From Spiroplasma phoeniceum (GTDB lineage: Bacteria; Bacillota_I; Bacilli_A; Mycoplasmatales; Mycoplasmataceae): a DNA stretch of 64,000 bases. The position numbers were made by a program, and so were the translations under genes. Position 1 is the stretch's first letter. Every line of letters begins with the position of its first letter. Below the pieces are notes generated by a model, which had not been told where the DNA came from, ran no database searches, and was given only the letters and a program-made list of their open reading frames with translations. The stretch covers positions 1,798,001 through 1,862,000 of the forward strand of contig CP110830.1 in NCBI GenBank assembly GCA_026239495.1, written 5' to 3'. Positions 41,794 to 54,984 of this stretch are shown here, piece after piece.

Positions 41794-42911
41794 AGACTTC
41801 TTGCGCAACCTATTAAAAAATTGCAAATATTTGTAAAAAGACACTAATAGAAAAATATAACTTTAATTAATTATGTTTTTTATTTAAAAATTTAATATTT
41901 TGCTACAACAAAAAATGAATTTATTATTTAAATTCTTTAATTTTAAATAAATCTTCTATGCTAACTGCAAATTATAAATTGAAGCAATTAAATTAAATCT
42001 TAAACCAAATCGTTTTCTTCGATTACGATATTTTTTTGTAATAATTTTAAATTTTTGATAACATTACAAAAGTTGAGGTTTTATAAAAAATATAAATAAA
42101 ATAATTGGATAAATTTTTAAAAATCGTGATTTATTAGTGTTTTAAATTCATCAATAATAGTAAAAAAATAATTTTTATACCAAAGCCTCAGCCCTTTTTC
42201 TTACCACCAAATTTTTTAAGAATAGCAAAAATATTTTCAATAATAATTCTCATTTTTGAAACTATTCTATTGCGTTGTTTTTGTACTTTATTTAAAGGGT
42301 TTTTCTTTGTTTTTTTAGGTATTATAACATTATTGTGATTTTTTTTGAATTCCTTGATAACCACTATCAACTATTAATTTGGTATTTTTTAAAATTAAGA
42401 TTTTTGATTCTTTAAATAAAGCATAATCATGTTTTTTTCCAAACGAAAAACTTGTTGCAATAATTTTTTTGATTTCTTGTTCGATAATTACTTGTGTTTT
42501 AATGGTGTGTTTTTTCTTTTTACCAGAATAAGATTGTTTTTGTCTTTTTTTGGGCGCTGGATTGGGGTTTAGGTAACATCAATAATAATAGTTTTATTAT
42601 TAAAATAATCATTTATTAGTGATTTTTTACCAGCGAGTTGTTGAAAATCAGAGTGTTTAATTAAAATATCTTCAATTCACTTGATATTGCGATAACAACT
42701 ATATTCACTAATATCAAAACTTTTAGCAAGATGAAAATAAGTACGATATTCTCATCAATACGATAAAATAATCAGTAGCCGATTTTCTAGTGATAATTTA
42801 TTATTTTTGCCGCCTTTTTTAAATTTTTCTATTTCAGCTACTTGTAAAATATTTAACATTCTACTAAAAGTAGCTTTTTTGCTCCGGTTAATAGCAATAA
42901 TTCTTTATCAT
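41794..42911 (-). mobile_element. IS5-like type II element, interrupted and truncated
   Basis: Starts AGACTTCTTGC at 41794 and can be followed through orfB and orfA, but it ends at 42911 inside the start of orfA (no right terminal repeat). A 152-bp foreign piece sits within orfB. Many substitutions (for example TTAG in place of TTCG near 42569) show it is old. Inactive. Confidence 0.75.
42057..42208. mobile_element. MITE-like 152-bp insertion with 8-bp target duplication
   Basis: The type II IS sequence is broken here by 152 bp with no coding capacity. AAATTTTT is present on both sides (42049-42056 and 42209-42216), but the uninterrupted copies have it once, so it is an 8-bp duplication. The ends are imperfect inverted repeats sharing AAAAG..TGAGG..TTTTATA-like blocks (GATAACATTACAAAAGTTGA against GGTGGTAAGAAAAAGGGCTG). 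This is the form of a miniature inverted-repeat element moved by a transposase that makes 8-bp duplications. Confidence 0.65.
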
Positions 42912-42944
42912 GTATAATGTACGATGAACCGGCAAAAAACAACT

Positions 42945-42975
42945 CTTGTTAAATAAAAAGGGTTGTTTTTTTATT
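42945..42975 (+). terminator. hairpin terminator in second virus-like cassette
   Basis: AAACAACTCTT... pairs with AGGGTTGTTT and is followed by a T-run. It holds the same place relative to the TATAATGTACGATGAA repeat as the hairpin at 41487. Confidence 0.7.
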
Positions 42976-43152
42976 TGTAAACCCATAATTATTAATTGAT
43001 TCAGAGAAAGGGCATTATCTTAAATTCTTAAAATAGAAACTTTTTATTACAACTTTTGTTTTTCTCCCAATTTAAGGTGTTGTCTTTCCTCTGTTTCGGT
43101 TAATTAATTTGGCTAATAAATAAAAAAATAATATCAAAGAAAGGAATGAGTA

Positions 43153-43302
43153 ATGAAAATTAATAAGCAACAAAAAATATGTGATGTTAATGATTGCTAT
43201 AAATCAATATCATTCATTAACTAAGAATTTTTATCAAATAAATTTTTATGAACTTGTGAAAAACATATAGATTTATTAAATAATACAAAAGATAAAAAAT
43301 AA
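43153..43302 (+). pseudogene. small Cys/His protein, copy 2, decayed
   Basis: Second copy of the 41529 gene: MKINKQQKICDVNDCYKSISFIN, then a TAA, then EFLSNKFLWTCEKHIDLLNN and another TAA. The DNA is clearly homologous for about 250 bp, including the non-coding stretch after the gene. The first stop removes the second metal pair, so it is non-functional. AAAGGAATG ribosome site remains. Confidence 0.7.
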
Positions 43303-43430
43303 AAGCGGTTTTATAAATTCTTATAAAATTCAAAAATTATATTTGATTATGAAGCTGGTTCTTTAAAACTTTGATTTTACAAAACAATTTAATGCAGTGT
43401 GGGACGGTTATTTTAAATAACTAAGTGTTT

Positions 43431-43893
43431 TTATTCCACGCGAGGCGGTCTAACCCAGCGGTAATCAGCCCGGAAATAATAGACGATTTAATAAGCGATA
43501 GTCGTGATAAGTGCGAGGTCAACACCGAACGACAATAAATATTGAGATGGACACTTTATAAATAAATTTGCTATAGATATTACTTCTTAGAAGTGGCAGC
43601 GGTTTAAAAACCACAAAGTCAGCATTAGGCTATTCAATGTGCAAGTAAATTTATTTTAAAAACTGAACGTTTTGACCTGAAATGGCGCGGATGAAGAGAT
43701 AGGAAGTTCTCTAGCCCTACCTTATAAAAACAACTGTCTATTATTTAATAATAAACAAATATTAAATATATTATCGCCACTGTTCACCCCCAGTGAAGCG
43801 GATGGCGCAGTAAATAAATAGATAAATAATTATATAACTAATTCTCACTTTGTCACTTCCACTTGGGAGTTAGTGCCAGCGAGTTAAAAAATA
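43431..43893. ncRNA. GC-rich structured non-coding region, unidentified
   Basis: About 460 bp with visibly more G+C than the rest of the window, no open frame in any direction worth naming, and many short stems: GTCTA..TAGAC, ACTTC(TTA)GAAGT, GGTTT(AA)AAACC, TAGG..CCTA, CACTG(TTCACCCC)CAGTG inside CGCCA..TGGCG, and ACTTCC(ACTT)GGGAGT. It lies right after the second virus-like cassette and before two small ORFs. This could be a large structured RNA or a viral origin/intergenic region. tmRNA, RNase P and group II intron motifs were not found. Strand is unsettled; neighbours read on plus. Confidence 0.4.
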
Positions 43894-43935
43894 AAATTAG
43901 AATAATTAATAAATTAATTTAACGGAATGATATAT

Positions 43936-44061
43936 ATGAGAAATAAAAAGTTAAATAAATACATAATTAATAAATTAAATCAATTAATGCTTATAAGTTA
44001 TATAGTATCATTTGATGATATTACGGATGAACATTGGGCGTTAAATACTAAAAAGAATTAG
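43936..44061 (+). CDS. hypothetical small ORF, 41 aa, virus-like
   Basis: MRNKKLNKYIINKLNQLMLISY to EHWALNTKKN. Basic N-terminal half. Weak ribosome site (GGAATGATAT). Followed 12 bp later by another small ORF with a good AGGAG site, so the two may be cotranscribed. No known function; the setting suggests viral origin. Confidence 0.4.
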   Translation: MRNKKLNKYIINKLNQLMLISYIVSFDDITDEHWALNTKKN

Positions 44062-44073
44062 GAGAAATAAATT

Positions 44074-44252
44074 ATGAATAAAAGATATCTATTAGTAATG
44101 AAAAGTAAATATAGTGATTTCAAAACAAACTTCTTTTATACATTAGAAGAAGCAAAATTACTGCTAATGTTGAAAATCAACAAGAATGATTGACAACTAT
44201 TATTGATTTAGAAAATAAAAATATTAAATGACAAAGAAAAGGAGTTAAATAA
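44074..44252 (+). pseudogene. small ORF, frameshifted, virus-like
   Basis: Starts MNKRYLLVMKSKYSDFKTNFFYTLEEAK after AGGAG. A one-base loss near 44164 sends it to an early stop. In the other frame it goes on as NVENQQEWLTTIIDLENKNIKWQRKGVK and ends 2 bp before the IS at 44254. UGA Trp in the second part supports former coding. Function unknown. Confidence 0.45.
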
Positions 44253-44253
44253 T

Positions 44254-45328
44254 AGACTTCTTGCATAACCTAATTTAATTATTTTAAAATTCCTATAAAA
44301 TATTTTTAAATTAAAATAGAAATTATAGGAAATTAAAATTATGAAATTTGATAAATTTAATTTTATTAATGATAAAGAATTATTGCGATTAACCGGAGCA
44401 AAAAAGCTACTTTTAATAAAATGTTAAATATTTTACAAGTAGCTGAAATAGAAAAATTTAAAAAAGGTGGCAAAACTAATAAATTATCACTAGAAAATCG
44501 GCTACTGATAGCTTTATCGTATTGACGATAATATCGGACTTATTTTCATCTTGCTAAAAATTTTGATATTAGTGAATCTAGTTGTTATCGCAATATCAAG
44601 TGAATTGAAGATATTTTAATTAAACACTCTGATTTTCAACAACTCGCTGGCAAAAAATCACTAATAAACGATTATTTTAATGATAAAAATATTATTATTG
44701 ATGTTACCGAAACCCCAATCCAACTCCCAAAAAAAGCAAAAACAATCTTATTCTGGTAAAAAGAAAAAACACACCACTAAAACACAAGTAATTATCGAAA
44801 AAGAAACCAAAAAAAATTATTGCAACAAGTTTTTCGCTTGGAAAAAAACATGATTATGCTTTATTTAAAGAATCAAAAATCTCAATTTTAAAAAATAACA
44901 AATTAATAGTTGATAGTGGTTATCAAGGAATTCAAAAAATTCACAATAATGTTCTAATACCTACAAAAAAAACAAAGAAAAACCCTTTAAATAAAGTACA
45001 AAAACAACGTAATAGAATAGTTTAAAAAATGAGAATTATTATTGAAAATATTTTTGCTATTCTTAAAAAATTTAAAATTATTACAGAAAAATATCGTAAT
45101 CGAAGAAAACGATTTAGTTTAAGATTTAATTTAATTGCTTCAATTTATAATTTGCAGCTAGCATAGAAGATTTATTTAAAATTAAAGAATTTAAATAATA
45201 AATTCATTTTTTGTTGTGGCAAAATATTAAATTTTTAAATAAAAAACATAATTAATTAAAATTATATTTTTCTATTAGTGTCTTTTTACAAATATTTGCA
45301 ATTTTTTAATAGGTTACGCAAGAAGTCT
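44254..45328 (+). mobile_element. IS5-like type II element, defective
   Basis: 1075 bp with AGACTTCTTGC / GCAAGAAGTCT ends and AAT on both sides. orfA and orfB have several frame breaks and a stop in the last catalytic region (after RNRIV). The AAT match could be a true target duplication, but the right flank is the middle of a type I IS and the left flank is not, so a second event must have removed the left half of that IS. Confidence 0.75.
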
Positions 45329-45988
45329 AATGATAAAACTATTATTATTGATGCTACCGAAACCCCAATCCAACGCCCAAAAAAAGACAAAAACAATCTT
45401 ATTCTGGTAAAAAGAAAAAACACACTATTAAAACACAAGTAATTATCGAACAAGAAACCAAAAAAATTATTGCAACAATTTTTTCACTTGGTAAAAAAAA
45501 CGACTATGCTTTATTTAAATAATCAAAAATCGCAATTTTAAAAAATACCAAATTAATAGTTGATAGTGTTTATCAAGGAATACAAAAAATTCACAATAAT
45601 GTTATAATGCCCACAAAGAAAACTAAGAAAAAACATTTAAATAAAGAACAAAAACAACATAATAGACTAGTTTCAAAAATAAGAATTATTATTGAAAATA
45701 TTTTTGCTATTCTTAAAAAATTTAAAATTATTACAGAAAAATATCGTAATCGAAGGAAACGATTTAGTTTAAGATTTAATTTAATTGCTTCAATTTATAA
45801 TTTACAATTATTATAGTTATCATAAAAGATTTATTTAAAATTAACGAATTTGAATAATAAAATAATTTTTCGTTGTGGCAAAATATTAAATTTTTAAATA
45901 AAAGACATAATTAATTAAAATTATAATTTTATATTAACCCCTTTTTACAAATATTTGAAATTATTTTAATGGGTTATGCAAGAAGTCT
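45329..45988 (+). mobile_element. IS5-like type I element, 3' part only
   Basis: Starts within orfA at GATAAAACTATT and goes through orfB to the normal right end at 45988. The readable orfB tail is 45607-45816. An in-frame TAA replaces a Glu codon near 45520. It is a fragment without its left end and inactive. Confidence 0.8.
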
Positions 45989-46043
45989 ATTAAAAATAAT
46001 CAAAGCATTTAATAGTAAATAACAAAAGGAAGAATTAAAAAAT

Positions 46044-46142
46044 ATGGAATTAACAACTATAAAAGAATTAATAACTAAAAATGATACTGAAGATGAAAAA
46101 ATAAAACTAATGAATTCACTTAATGTACAATGTTTCTTTTAA
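46044..46142 (+). pseudogene. N-terminal fragment of an unknown protein cut by an IS3-like element
   Basis: After AAAGGAAG the frame reads MELTTIKELITKNDTEDEKIK...NSLNVQ and then enters the IS3-like element and stops. Probably the start of a longer, virus-like gene. Function unknown. Confidence 0.4.
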
Positions 46143-47455
46143 CTGAGAATATGAAATAAAAAACCTTTCTAGGTTATTATTAAATATATAAAGTTAGGAG
46201 AAACATTTTTTATATGGCAAAGGGCCAAACTAAAAGGCCGAAAGACCATGATATTGAATTTAAAACTAAAATTATTAACAAATATTACAAATATAATAAA
46301 TCAATATCTTTAATATCTAAAGAATATTAAATAAGTAATGCAACTATTTATATGTGAATTAATGTTTTCAATAAAGATAAAAAATTTGATAAACGAACAT
46401 ATATTAAAAAAATGCCAATTTTTAATAATCCGCATGATAAAACTATATATTTATTAACAAAATAAAATGAACAAATAAAAGCAGAAAATAATATTTTAAA
46501 AAAGCTTGAATCTCTTCCAAAAACAAAAACAAAGATGAATATTAGAAAACAAATTGATTTTATTAAAAACGAATTAAATAACAACTCAATCTTACCATTA
46601 AGATTATTTTTAAAAATATTATGCACTTCATATGATATATGAAATAAATATAAAAATATTCATGAAAAATATGAATGAAAAATTGATTACAATATATTAG
46701 AAATAATTAAAATAATTTGAAAAAACAATAAAAATAAAGGTCATTGACAAATAAAACTTGATTTGGAAGAACAAAAAATAAAAATATCAGCAAGCACTGC
46801 ATATCGTTATATGAAGATATTACAAATATGTTCTGAAGTTAGAATTAAACATAAAAAACGAATTAAACATTTTAATAATATGTTATATGAACATAAAAAA
46901 CACCCCTATTTACTTAAACGTAATTTTCATTCTAATCAAATAAATCAAAAATGATCAATTGATATTACAATAATTAAAATATATTCAGAATCATTATATT
47001 TATTTGCTATTAAAGAATTATTTCTTAATGCAATTGTTGGATAATCACTAACAGTAAGGCTAACAGTAAATTGAGTAATTAATTGTTTAAAACAAAGCTT
47101 AATTAATCGAAAAATTAAGCCTGGTCAATTAATAATTAATTCTTACCAAGGCATTCATTTTACTTCACATGTATATTTTGATTTATTAAGAGATTATGGA
47201 GTAACTATAAGTATGCCTCGACGTGGAAATTGTTTAGATAATTCACCTATTGAAAATTGGTTTTCAATTTTAAAAACAGAAAATAAAAATATAACAAAAT
47301 ACAAAAATTTTAATGAGCTAAAAAATATGATAGATAATTATATTGTTGAGTATAATAATTATAGAAGGGTTTTAAAATTAAAAATGCCTCCAATTCAATT
47401 TGAATTAAAAAGCATTTTAAATTAAAAAAATAATTCTCAGTTATTTGAAACTGTG
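46136..47455 (+). mobile_element. IS3-like element (family B), most complete copy, but dead
   Basis: About 1.32 kb with the TTTC..TAACTGAGAAT-type ends at both sides. orfA starts MAKGQTKRPKDHDIEF after GGAGAAAC. orfB has NHTH_21-like and rve core motifs WSIDITIIK and NSPIENWFSILK. Internal TAA codons (three or more) break both frames, and the usual second Asp (DQGIHF in the 21-kb copy) is Tyr here (NSYQGIHF). It defines the ends of family B. Confidence 0.8.
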
Positions 47456-47654
47456 CATAAGTGTTTTTATATTTACTTTATATTTTTTTGAAATATAAGT
47501 AAGCGATGTTTGTTCAATTTGTTTTACTGGATTTTTTCTAAATTCTGTAGTATATGTTTTAAATTTTTGGCCCTTTTTGACATATAAAAATGCACCTCCT
47601 GTAAAAGTTTAGTAAAGTTCTTTTTTAATTTTACTTACTTTTTGGGGCGCAGTC
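47456..47654 (-). mobile_element. IS3-like element (family A), 5' end fragment
   Basis: Minus-strand copy of the family-A start: end GACTGCGCCCC, leader with GGAGG, then orfA pieces TYTTEFRKNPVKQIEQTS and KKYKVNIKT. It abuts the family-B element exactly as at 23504, so family B is again joined to family A at a similar point. Confidence 0.7.
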
Positions 47655-47772
47655 TAATTTTTACTTCTTTTTATTTAATTATTTTCAAAAATGTAAGCAA
47701 TTATAAATTAAATCTTGGTATTATTTTTATAATTATGTTAAAATCTAATAAATTAAGGAGGAAAAGTAATTA
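47655..47772 (+). promoter_or_regulatory. promoter region of upp-atp operon
   Basis: A TTGGTA (about 47716) and TTAAAAT-like -10 (about 47739) with 17-bp spacing are followed by AAGGAGG before upp. The nearest upstream element is the IS end at 47654. Confidence 0.5.
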
Positions 47773-48809
<1,037 letters not shown>

Positions 48810-48823
<14 letters not shown>

Positions 48824-49607
48824 TAACTTTGGTCAATTTTTTGCAATGGATTTAATCCCTGATCCAAATAAAAGTGGAATGGATGCATGAAGTTATACAA
48901 TTTTATTACCGCAATTAGTAACGATAGTTATTACTACCTTTATTATTATGCTTTTATCAATAGGGCATTATAAACGCTTAAAAAAACTTGGTCCAAACGA
49001 TATTCCAACTGGTTTAGTACTTTTTGCTGAAATTACAATTAAGTGAGTTGAAAAACAAGTTGTTGATTTGATGGGACCAAAATATAAATTTTTAACAGTT
49101 TATTTTATATACTTATTATTGTATATTGGGATTGGAAATTTAATTAGTGTTGTTGGGTTTGAATCGCTTGCAACAGCTTATACTGCCCCGTTATCAATGG
49201 GATTAGTTACCTTTTTTGGAATATATTATTTTGGGATTAAATATCAAAAACTAGTATATTTTAAAAAGTTTTTTGTCAACCCATTAGAATTATTAACACA
49301 ATTTGTTCCTTTGATCTCAATTTCATTTCGTTTATTTGGAAACATTTTGGGAGGAACAGTTATTATTACCTTGTTTACAGCTTTAATGAGCTTTATTTGA
49401 GCACAAATTCCTTATATTGGGCCTGTTGATTTATTATCTGGTGTATTTTTACCTTTTTTAAGTATTTATTTTGATGTTTTTGATGGTTTAATTCAAGCAT
49501 ATATTTTTGCAATTTTAACAATTGCCTATTGGGCAATGGAAATGAAAACAGAAACCAAAGATAAAAACGAAAAGATAATTAAGTTAAAAAAAAGAACAAA
49601 AAATTAA
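48810..49607 (+). CDS. atpB: F1Fo ATP synthase subunit a
   Basis: 265 aa, polytopic. The essential Arg is in SISFRLFGNILGG and the late helix holds FAILTIAYWAMEM. It forms the half-channels for proton passage next to the c-ring. Overlaps atpI; ribosome site AGAAAGGAAAAG. UGA Trp codons in DAWSY and IKWVEK. The C-terminus has a Lys-rich tail. Confidence 0.95.
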
Positions 49608-49681
49608 AAATGTTAATTTAAATTGCTAAAAAAGGATTAAAATAAAACTATATATTTGTTAAGGGAGAGGAGAATTATAAT

Positions 49682-49984
49682 ATGATAAATTTTATGACAA
49701 TAGATTTGCTATCGAATATGATGACAATATGATTTATTACCGGAATTAATGATGGTTTTACAAAGGGAATGTCATTATTGGGTGCAGGATTAGCTGCCAT
49801 TGGTTGTTGTGGCTCAGGAATTGGACAAGGGTATACTGGCGGAAAAGCTGTTGAAGCAATTGCTCGCAACCCAGAAGTTGAAAGTAAAGTTAGAACACAG
49901 TATATTATTGCTGCTGCGATTACTGAATCAGGGTCAATTTATGCATTAGTTATTGCGATTATTTTAGCATTTGTTACTGGTTAA
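49682..49984 (+). CDS. atpE: F1Fo ATP synthase subunit c
   Basis: 100 aa, two membrane hairpin helices. Glycine-rich first helix (LGAGLAAIGCCGSGIGQG), polar loop ARNPEVESKVR, and the ion-binding Glu in AAAITESGSIYALV. An N-terminal extension of about 25 residues is longer than usual. Start follows GGGAGAGGAG, one of the best ribosome sites in the window, in keeping with the high copy number of c. Confidence 0.95.
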
Positions 49985-50019
49985 TGAAAAGTAAAAATTT
50001 GGAAAGAAAGAAGGCTTAG

Positions 50020-50556
50020 ATGTCTATGACAATGTGATTAATGTCAAAACCAATTGAACCAGCAGAAATTATTAATCAATTATTTCCTAATTTATGGGTT
50101 TTTATTGCGCATGTTATTGCGACAAGTATTTTATTAATTTTATTATCAAAATGAGTTTATAATCCATTTCGAAAAGCAATGCGGGCTCGTCGCAATAAAA
50201 TTCGAGAATTAATTCAAGATGCTGCTGAAAAACAAGCAAAAGCAACAATCGATCAAAAAGAAGCATCGAAATTGTTAACAACAGCGAAGGTAGAAGCAAA
50301 TAGTATTATTGTTGCGGCTCGAACTGAAGCAGAGGCAAAACGCCACCAAGCGTTAGAAACAGCAAAAGCTGAAGTTATGCAGTTAAATGAACAAGCCCAT
50401 AAAGAAATTCAAAAAGAAAAAGAGCAATATTATGATGATATTCGAAAATCAATTATTAATGTTGCTTTTAATGCAGCTGAGCAATTATTAAGCAAAGAAA
50501 TTAATAAAGAAAAAAATGAAAAATTGGTAGAAGAGTTTATCAAAGAATTAGAGTAG
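50020..50556 (+). CDS. atpF: F1Fo ATP synthase subunit b
   Basis: 178 aa: one membrane helix (LWVFIAHVIATSILLILLSKW) followed by WVYNPFRKAMRARRNKI and a long charged coiled coil. It forms the peripheral stalk. No lipobox Cys is seen, unlike the lipoprotein b subunits of some mycoplasmas. Start at 50020 follows GAAAGAAAGAAGG; other ATGs close by (50026) are possible. Confidence 0.93.
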
Positions 50557-50562
50557 TAAGTT

Positions 50563-51108
50563 ATGTTAGTTAGTGAAAAATTTATTGATAATTATGCAGC
50601 TGCTTTAATGGACTTGGCGCTTGAAACAAAAAAAATTGATCATTTTTTAGAAGTTAGCAATATAATCGTAGATTTATTTAAACAAGAACCAGATTATATT
50701 AAGTTAATGATGAATGCTGACATTGCAAAAGAAGAACGAAAGAACATTTTAGCAAAACCATTTCAAGAATTTATTGATCCGTTAATTTTAAATGCCCTTT
50801 TTTTATTAATTGATCGCGAAGCCTTTTGTTATGTTAGAAGAATTTTTAAAAATTTAAGAAAATTAATAAATATTAGTTATGATGTTCAATATGGGAATAT
50901 TTATTCAACCCAACCATTAACAAGAAAACAAATTACAACAATTGAAACAAAATTAAGTAAAAAATTCGGCTATCATATTGAGTTAGTTAACAAAATTGAT
51001 CGATCTTTATTAGGCGGAGTTAGGATTAAAATTAAGCACGAAATTATTGATGGTTCAATTGCAGGACAATTAGAAACAATGCGACAAAAAGCAATATATA
51101 ATAAATAG
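50563..51108 (+). CDS. atpH: F1Fo ATP synthase subunit delta
   Basis: 181 aa. N-terminal helical bundle ([15 protein letters not shown]) and the C-terminal motif [16 protein letters not shown]-like ([15 protein letters not shown]). It joins the b stalk to the top of F1. It begins 6 bp after atpF with a weak site, so coupling is likely. Confidence 0.93.
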   Translation: MLVSEKFIDNYAAALMDLALETKKIDHFLEVSNIIVDLFKQEPDYIKLMMNADIAKEERKNILAKPFQEFIDPLILNALFLLIDREAFCYVRRIFKNLRKLINISYDVQYGNIYSTQPLTRKQITTIETKLSKKFGYHIELVNKIDRSLLGGVRIKIKHEIIDGSIAGQLETMRQKAIYNK

Positions 51109-51124
51109 AAGATGGTGCGGGAAA

Positions 51125-52693
51125 GTGGCTTTAAATGTAAATGAGATTTCCGAAATAATTAAAAAACAGATTAAAGAATATGGTAAAAAAATTGAAATTC
51201 ATGAAGAAGGAACTGTTGTTACAGTTGGTGATGGAATTGCTTTAATTGATGGTCTTGACAATGCAATGATGAGTGAATTGCTAATTTTTCCGAATGAAAT
51301 TTATGGAATGGTATTAAACTTAGAAGAAGGCGCTGTTGGGGCCGTTTTAATGGGCGACGATATAAAAATCCGTGGAGGTGATCAAGTTCGTCGATCAGGA
51401 AAAATTGTTGAAACGCCAGTTGGTGATGCGTTGTTAGGACGTGTTGTTAATGCATTAGGACAACCAATTGATGGGAAAGGACCATTAAAAGCAACAAAAA
51501 CACGTCCTGTGGAACGAATTGCGCCTGGTGTTATGACTAGAAAATCAGTTGATGAACCAATGGAAACGGGAATTATGACAATTGATGCGATGATTCCCAT
51601 CGGGAAAGGACAACGAGAATTAATTATCGGTGATCGCCAGACAGGAAAAACAGCAATCGGAATTGATACCATCTTAAATCAAAAAGGGAAAAATGTAAAA
51701 TGTATTTATGTTGCAATTGGGCAAAAAGCATCAACTGTTGCGCAAATTGTCGAAAAATTACGATCTGCTGGTGCATTAGAATATACAACAGTTGTTTCGG
51801 CCACAGCAAGTGAATTAGCTCCATTACAATACTTAGCACCATATACTGGTGTTACTATTGGTGAAGAATGGATGGAATCTGGTGAAAATGTAATTATTAT
51901 TTATGATGATCTTTCAAAACATGCTGTTGCTTATCGAACAATGGCATTATTATTACACCGCCCACCTGGTCGTGAAGCATATCCTGGTGATGTTTTTTAT
52001 TTACATAGTCGGTTATTAGAACGCGCCGCGCGAGTAACAAAAGAATATGGAGGTGGTAGTATTACTGCTTTGCCAATTATTGAAACACAAGCGGGTGATA
52101 TTTCAGCATATATTCCAACTAATGTTATTTCAATTACTGATGGTCAAATTTTCTTAAATAATGATCAGTTTAATGCTGGAATTCGTCCTGCGGTTGATGT
52201 GGGATTATCGGTGTCAAGAGTAGGGTCAACAGCACAAATTAAAGCAATGAAACAAGTTGCTGGTTCACTAAAATTGGAATTAGCACAATATCGCGAACTA
52301 CAAGCCTTTGCTCAATTTGGTTCTGATTTGGACGATGCGACAAAAGAAATATTAGAACACGGGAAACGAGTAATTGAAATTTTAAAACAAAAACAATATT
52401 CACCGCTTTCACAAATTGACCAAGCAATCATTTTATTAGCAGTTAAGAAAAAAAGAATTCGTTGAATTCCAGTTGATAAAATTCAAGAATTTAAAGAAGA
52501 AGTAATCGAACATTTTAATACAAAAGCAAAAAAATACTATACTGAATTAGCAAGGGTCAAAGACTATAGCCACACCTTAATGACTAATATTGATAATGAA
52601 ATTATTAATGTTATTAAAAAAAATACCAATAAAATTGTTGATTATAAACCAGAAATGTTTGGACAAATTGAAGAGTGGAAAAAATTAGGTTAA
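51125..52693 (+). CDS. atpA: F1Fo ATP synthase subunit alpha
   Basis: 522 aa, GTG start with a weak GGTGCGGGAAA site. Walker [23 protein letters not shown]-like (YVAIGQKAS), [24 protein letters not shown] and the [17 protein letters not shown] Arg-finger region. Non-catalytic nucleotide-binding partner of beta. UGA Trp appears only near the C-terminus (RIRWIP). Confidence 0.97.
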
Positions 52694-52712
52694 TAAAGGT
52701 TAAAAGAACAAA

Positions 52713-53570
52713 ATGGCAGTCGGAACAGACTTAAAAAAACAAATTACTTCAATTACTTCAACATCTAAAATAACACGAGCAATGAAATTGGTAGCGACAG
52801 CAAAATTAAAAAAAGTTGGTAAACGAATTTCTAATTCAAAACCATATTTTACTGAAGTTTATAATGTTTTTAATGATATTATTAGTAAAGCAGATGATTC
52901 AATTTATCAAAAAAAAGATGGTATAAAAGATAGTAAACGTACTTGCTGAATCATTGTTAATTCAAATTTGGGTTTATGTGGCGGTTATAATATTAATATT
53001 AATAAGTTGGTTTTACAACAATTACGAAAAAGTGATTGTATTATTGCAATTGGTTCTAAAGCAGAAACATTTTATGACCATAAAGGTTATGAAATTATGC
53101 AAACAAGAAAAGATATTGATATTAATTTTTCTTATGATGATGCTCGTGAGTTTGCACAAGAAATTTTATCTGGTTTTAATGGAAATACTTATGATGAAAT
53201 TAAAATTGCTTATACAAAATTTATTAATAATGTAAATTTTGAACCAACAATTTTACAATTGTTACCAATTATTAAGGTAACGCTACATGAAGAACCAAAA
53301 CACATTAATGTTATTACCGAATTTGAGCCAGACCCAGCAACAATTTTAGAAAATGCTGTGCCAATGTATTTAAATACCATTTTATTTTCATCAATCGTTG
53401 AATCACAGGTTTCAGAACAAGCATCACGGCGAGTAGCAATGGAAAATGCAACAGATAATGCAAATGCTATGTTAGAAAAATTATCGTTATTATATAACCG
53501 TAAGCGTCAAGCAGCAATTACACAGGAAATTATAGAAATTTTTGCTGGGGCTGGCGCGCAAGAAAATTAA
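52713..53570 (+). CDS. atpG: F1Fo ATP synthase subunit gamma
   Basis: 285 aa. N-terminal helix KKQITSITSTSKITRAMKLV, central NSNLGLCGGYNIN and the C-terminal helix EQASRRVAMENATDNANAML with NRKRQAAITQEI. It is the rotor shaft inside the alpha3beta3 head. Between atpA and atpD in the standard order. Confidence 0.96.
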
Positions 53571-54983
<1,413 letters not shown>

Positions 54984-54984
54984 A

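Noticed and set aside
43431-43893. tmRNA, RNase P RNA or group II intron
   Set aside because: No tag-peptide frame or tmRNA ends, no RNase P core (GAGGAAAGTC-type), and no domain V hairpin or reverse transcriptase. The region stays unassigned.
52954-53235. 93-aa hydrophobic plus-strand ORF inside atpG
   Set aside because: Out-of-frame shadow of atpG, which is complete once the UGA is read as Trp.
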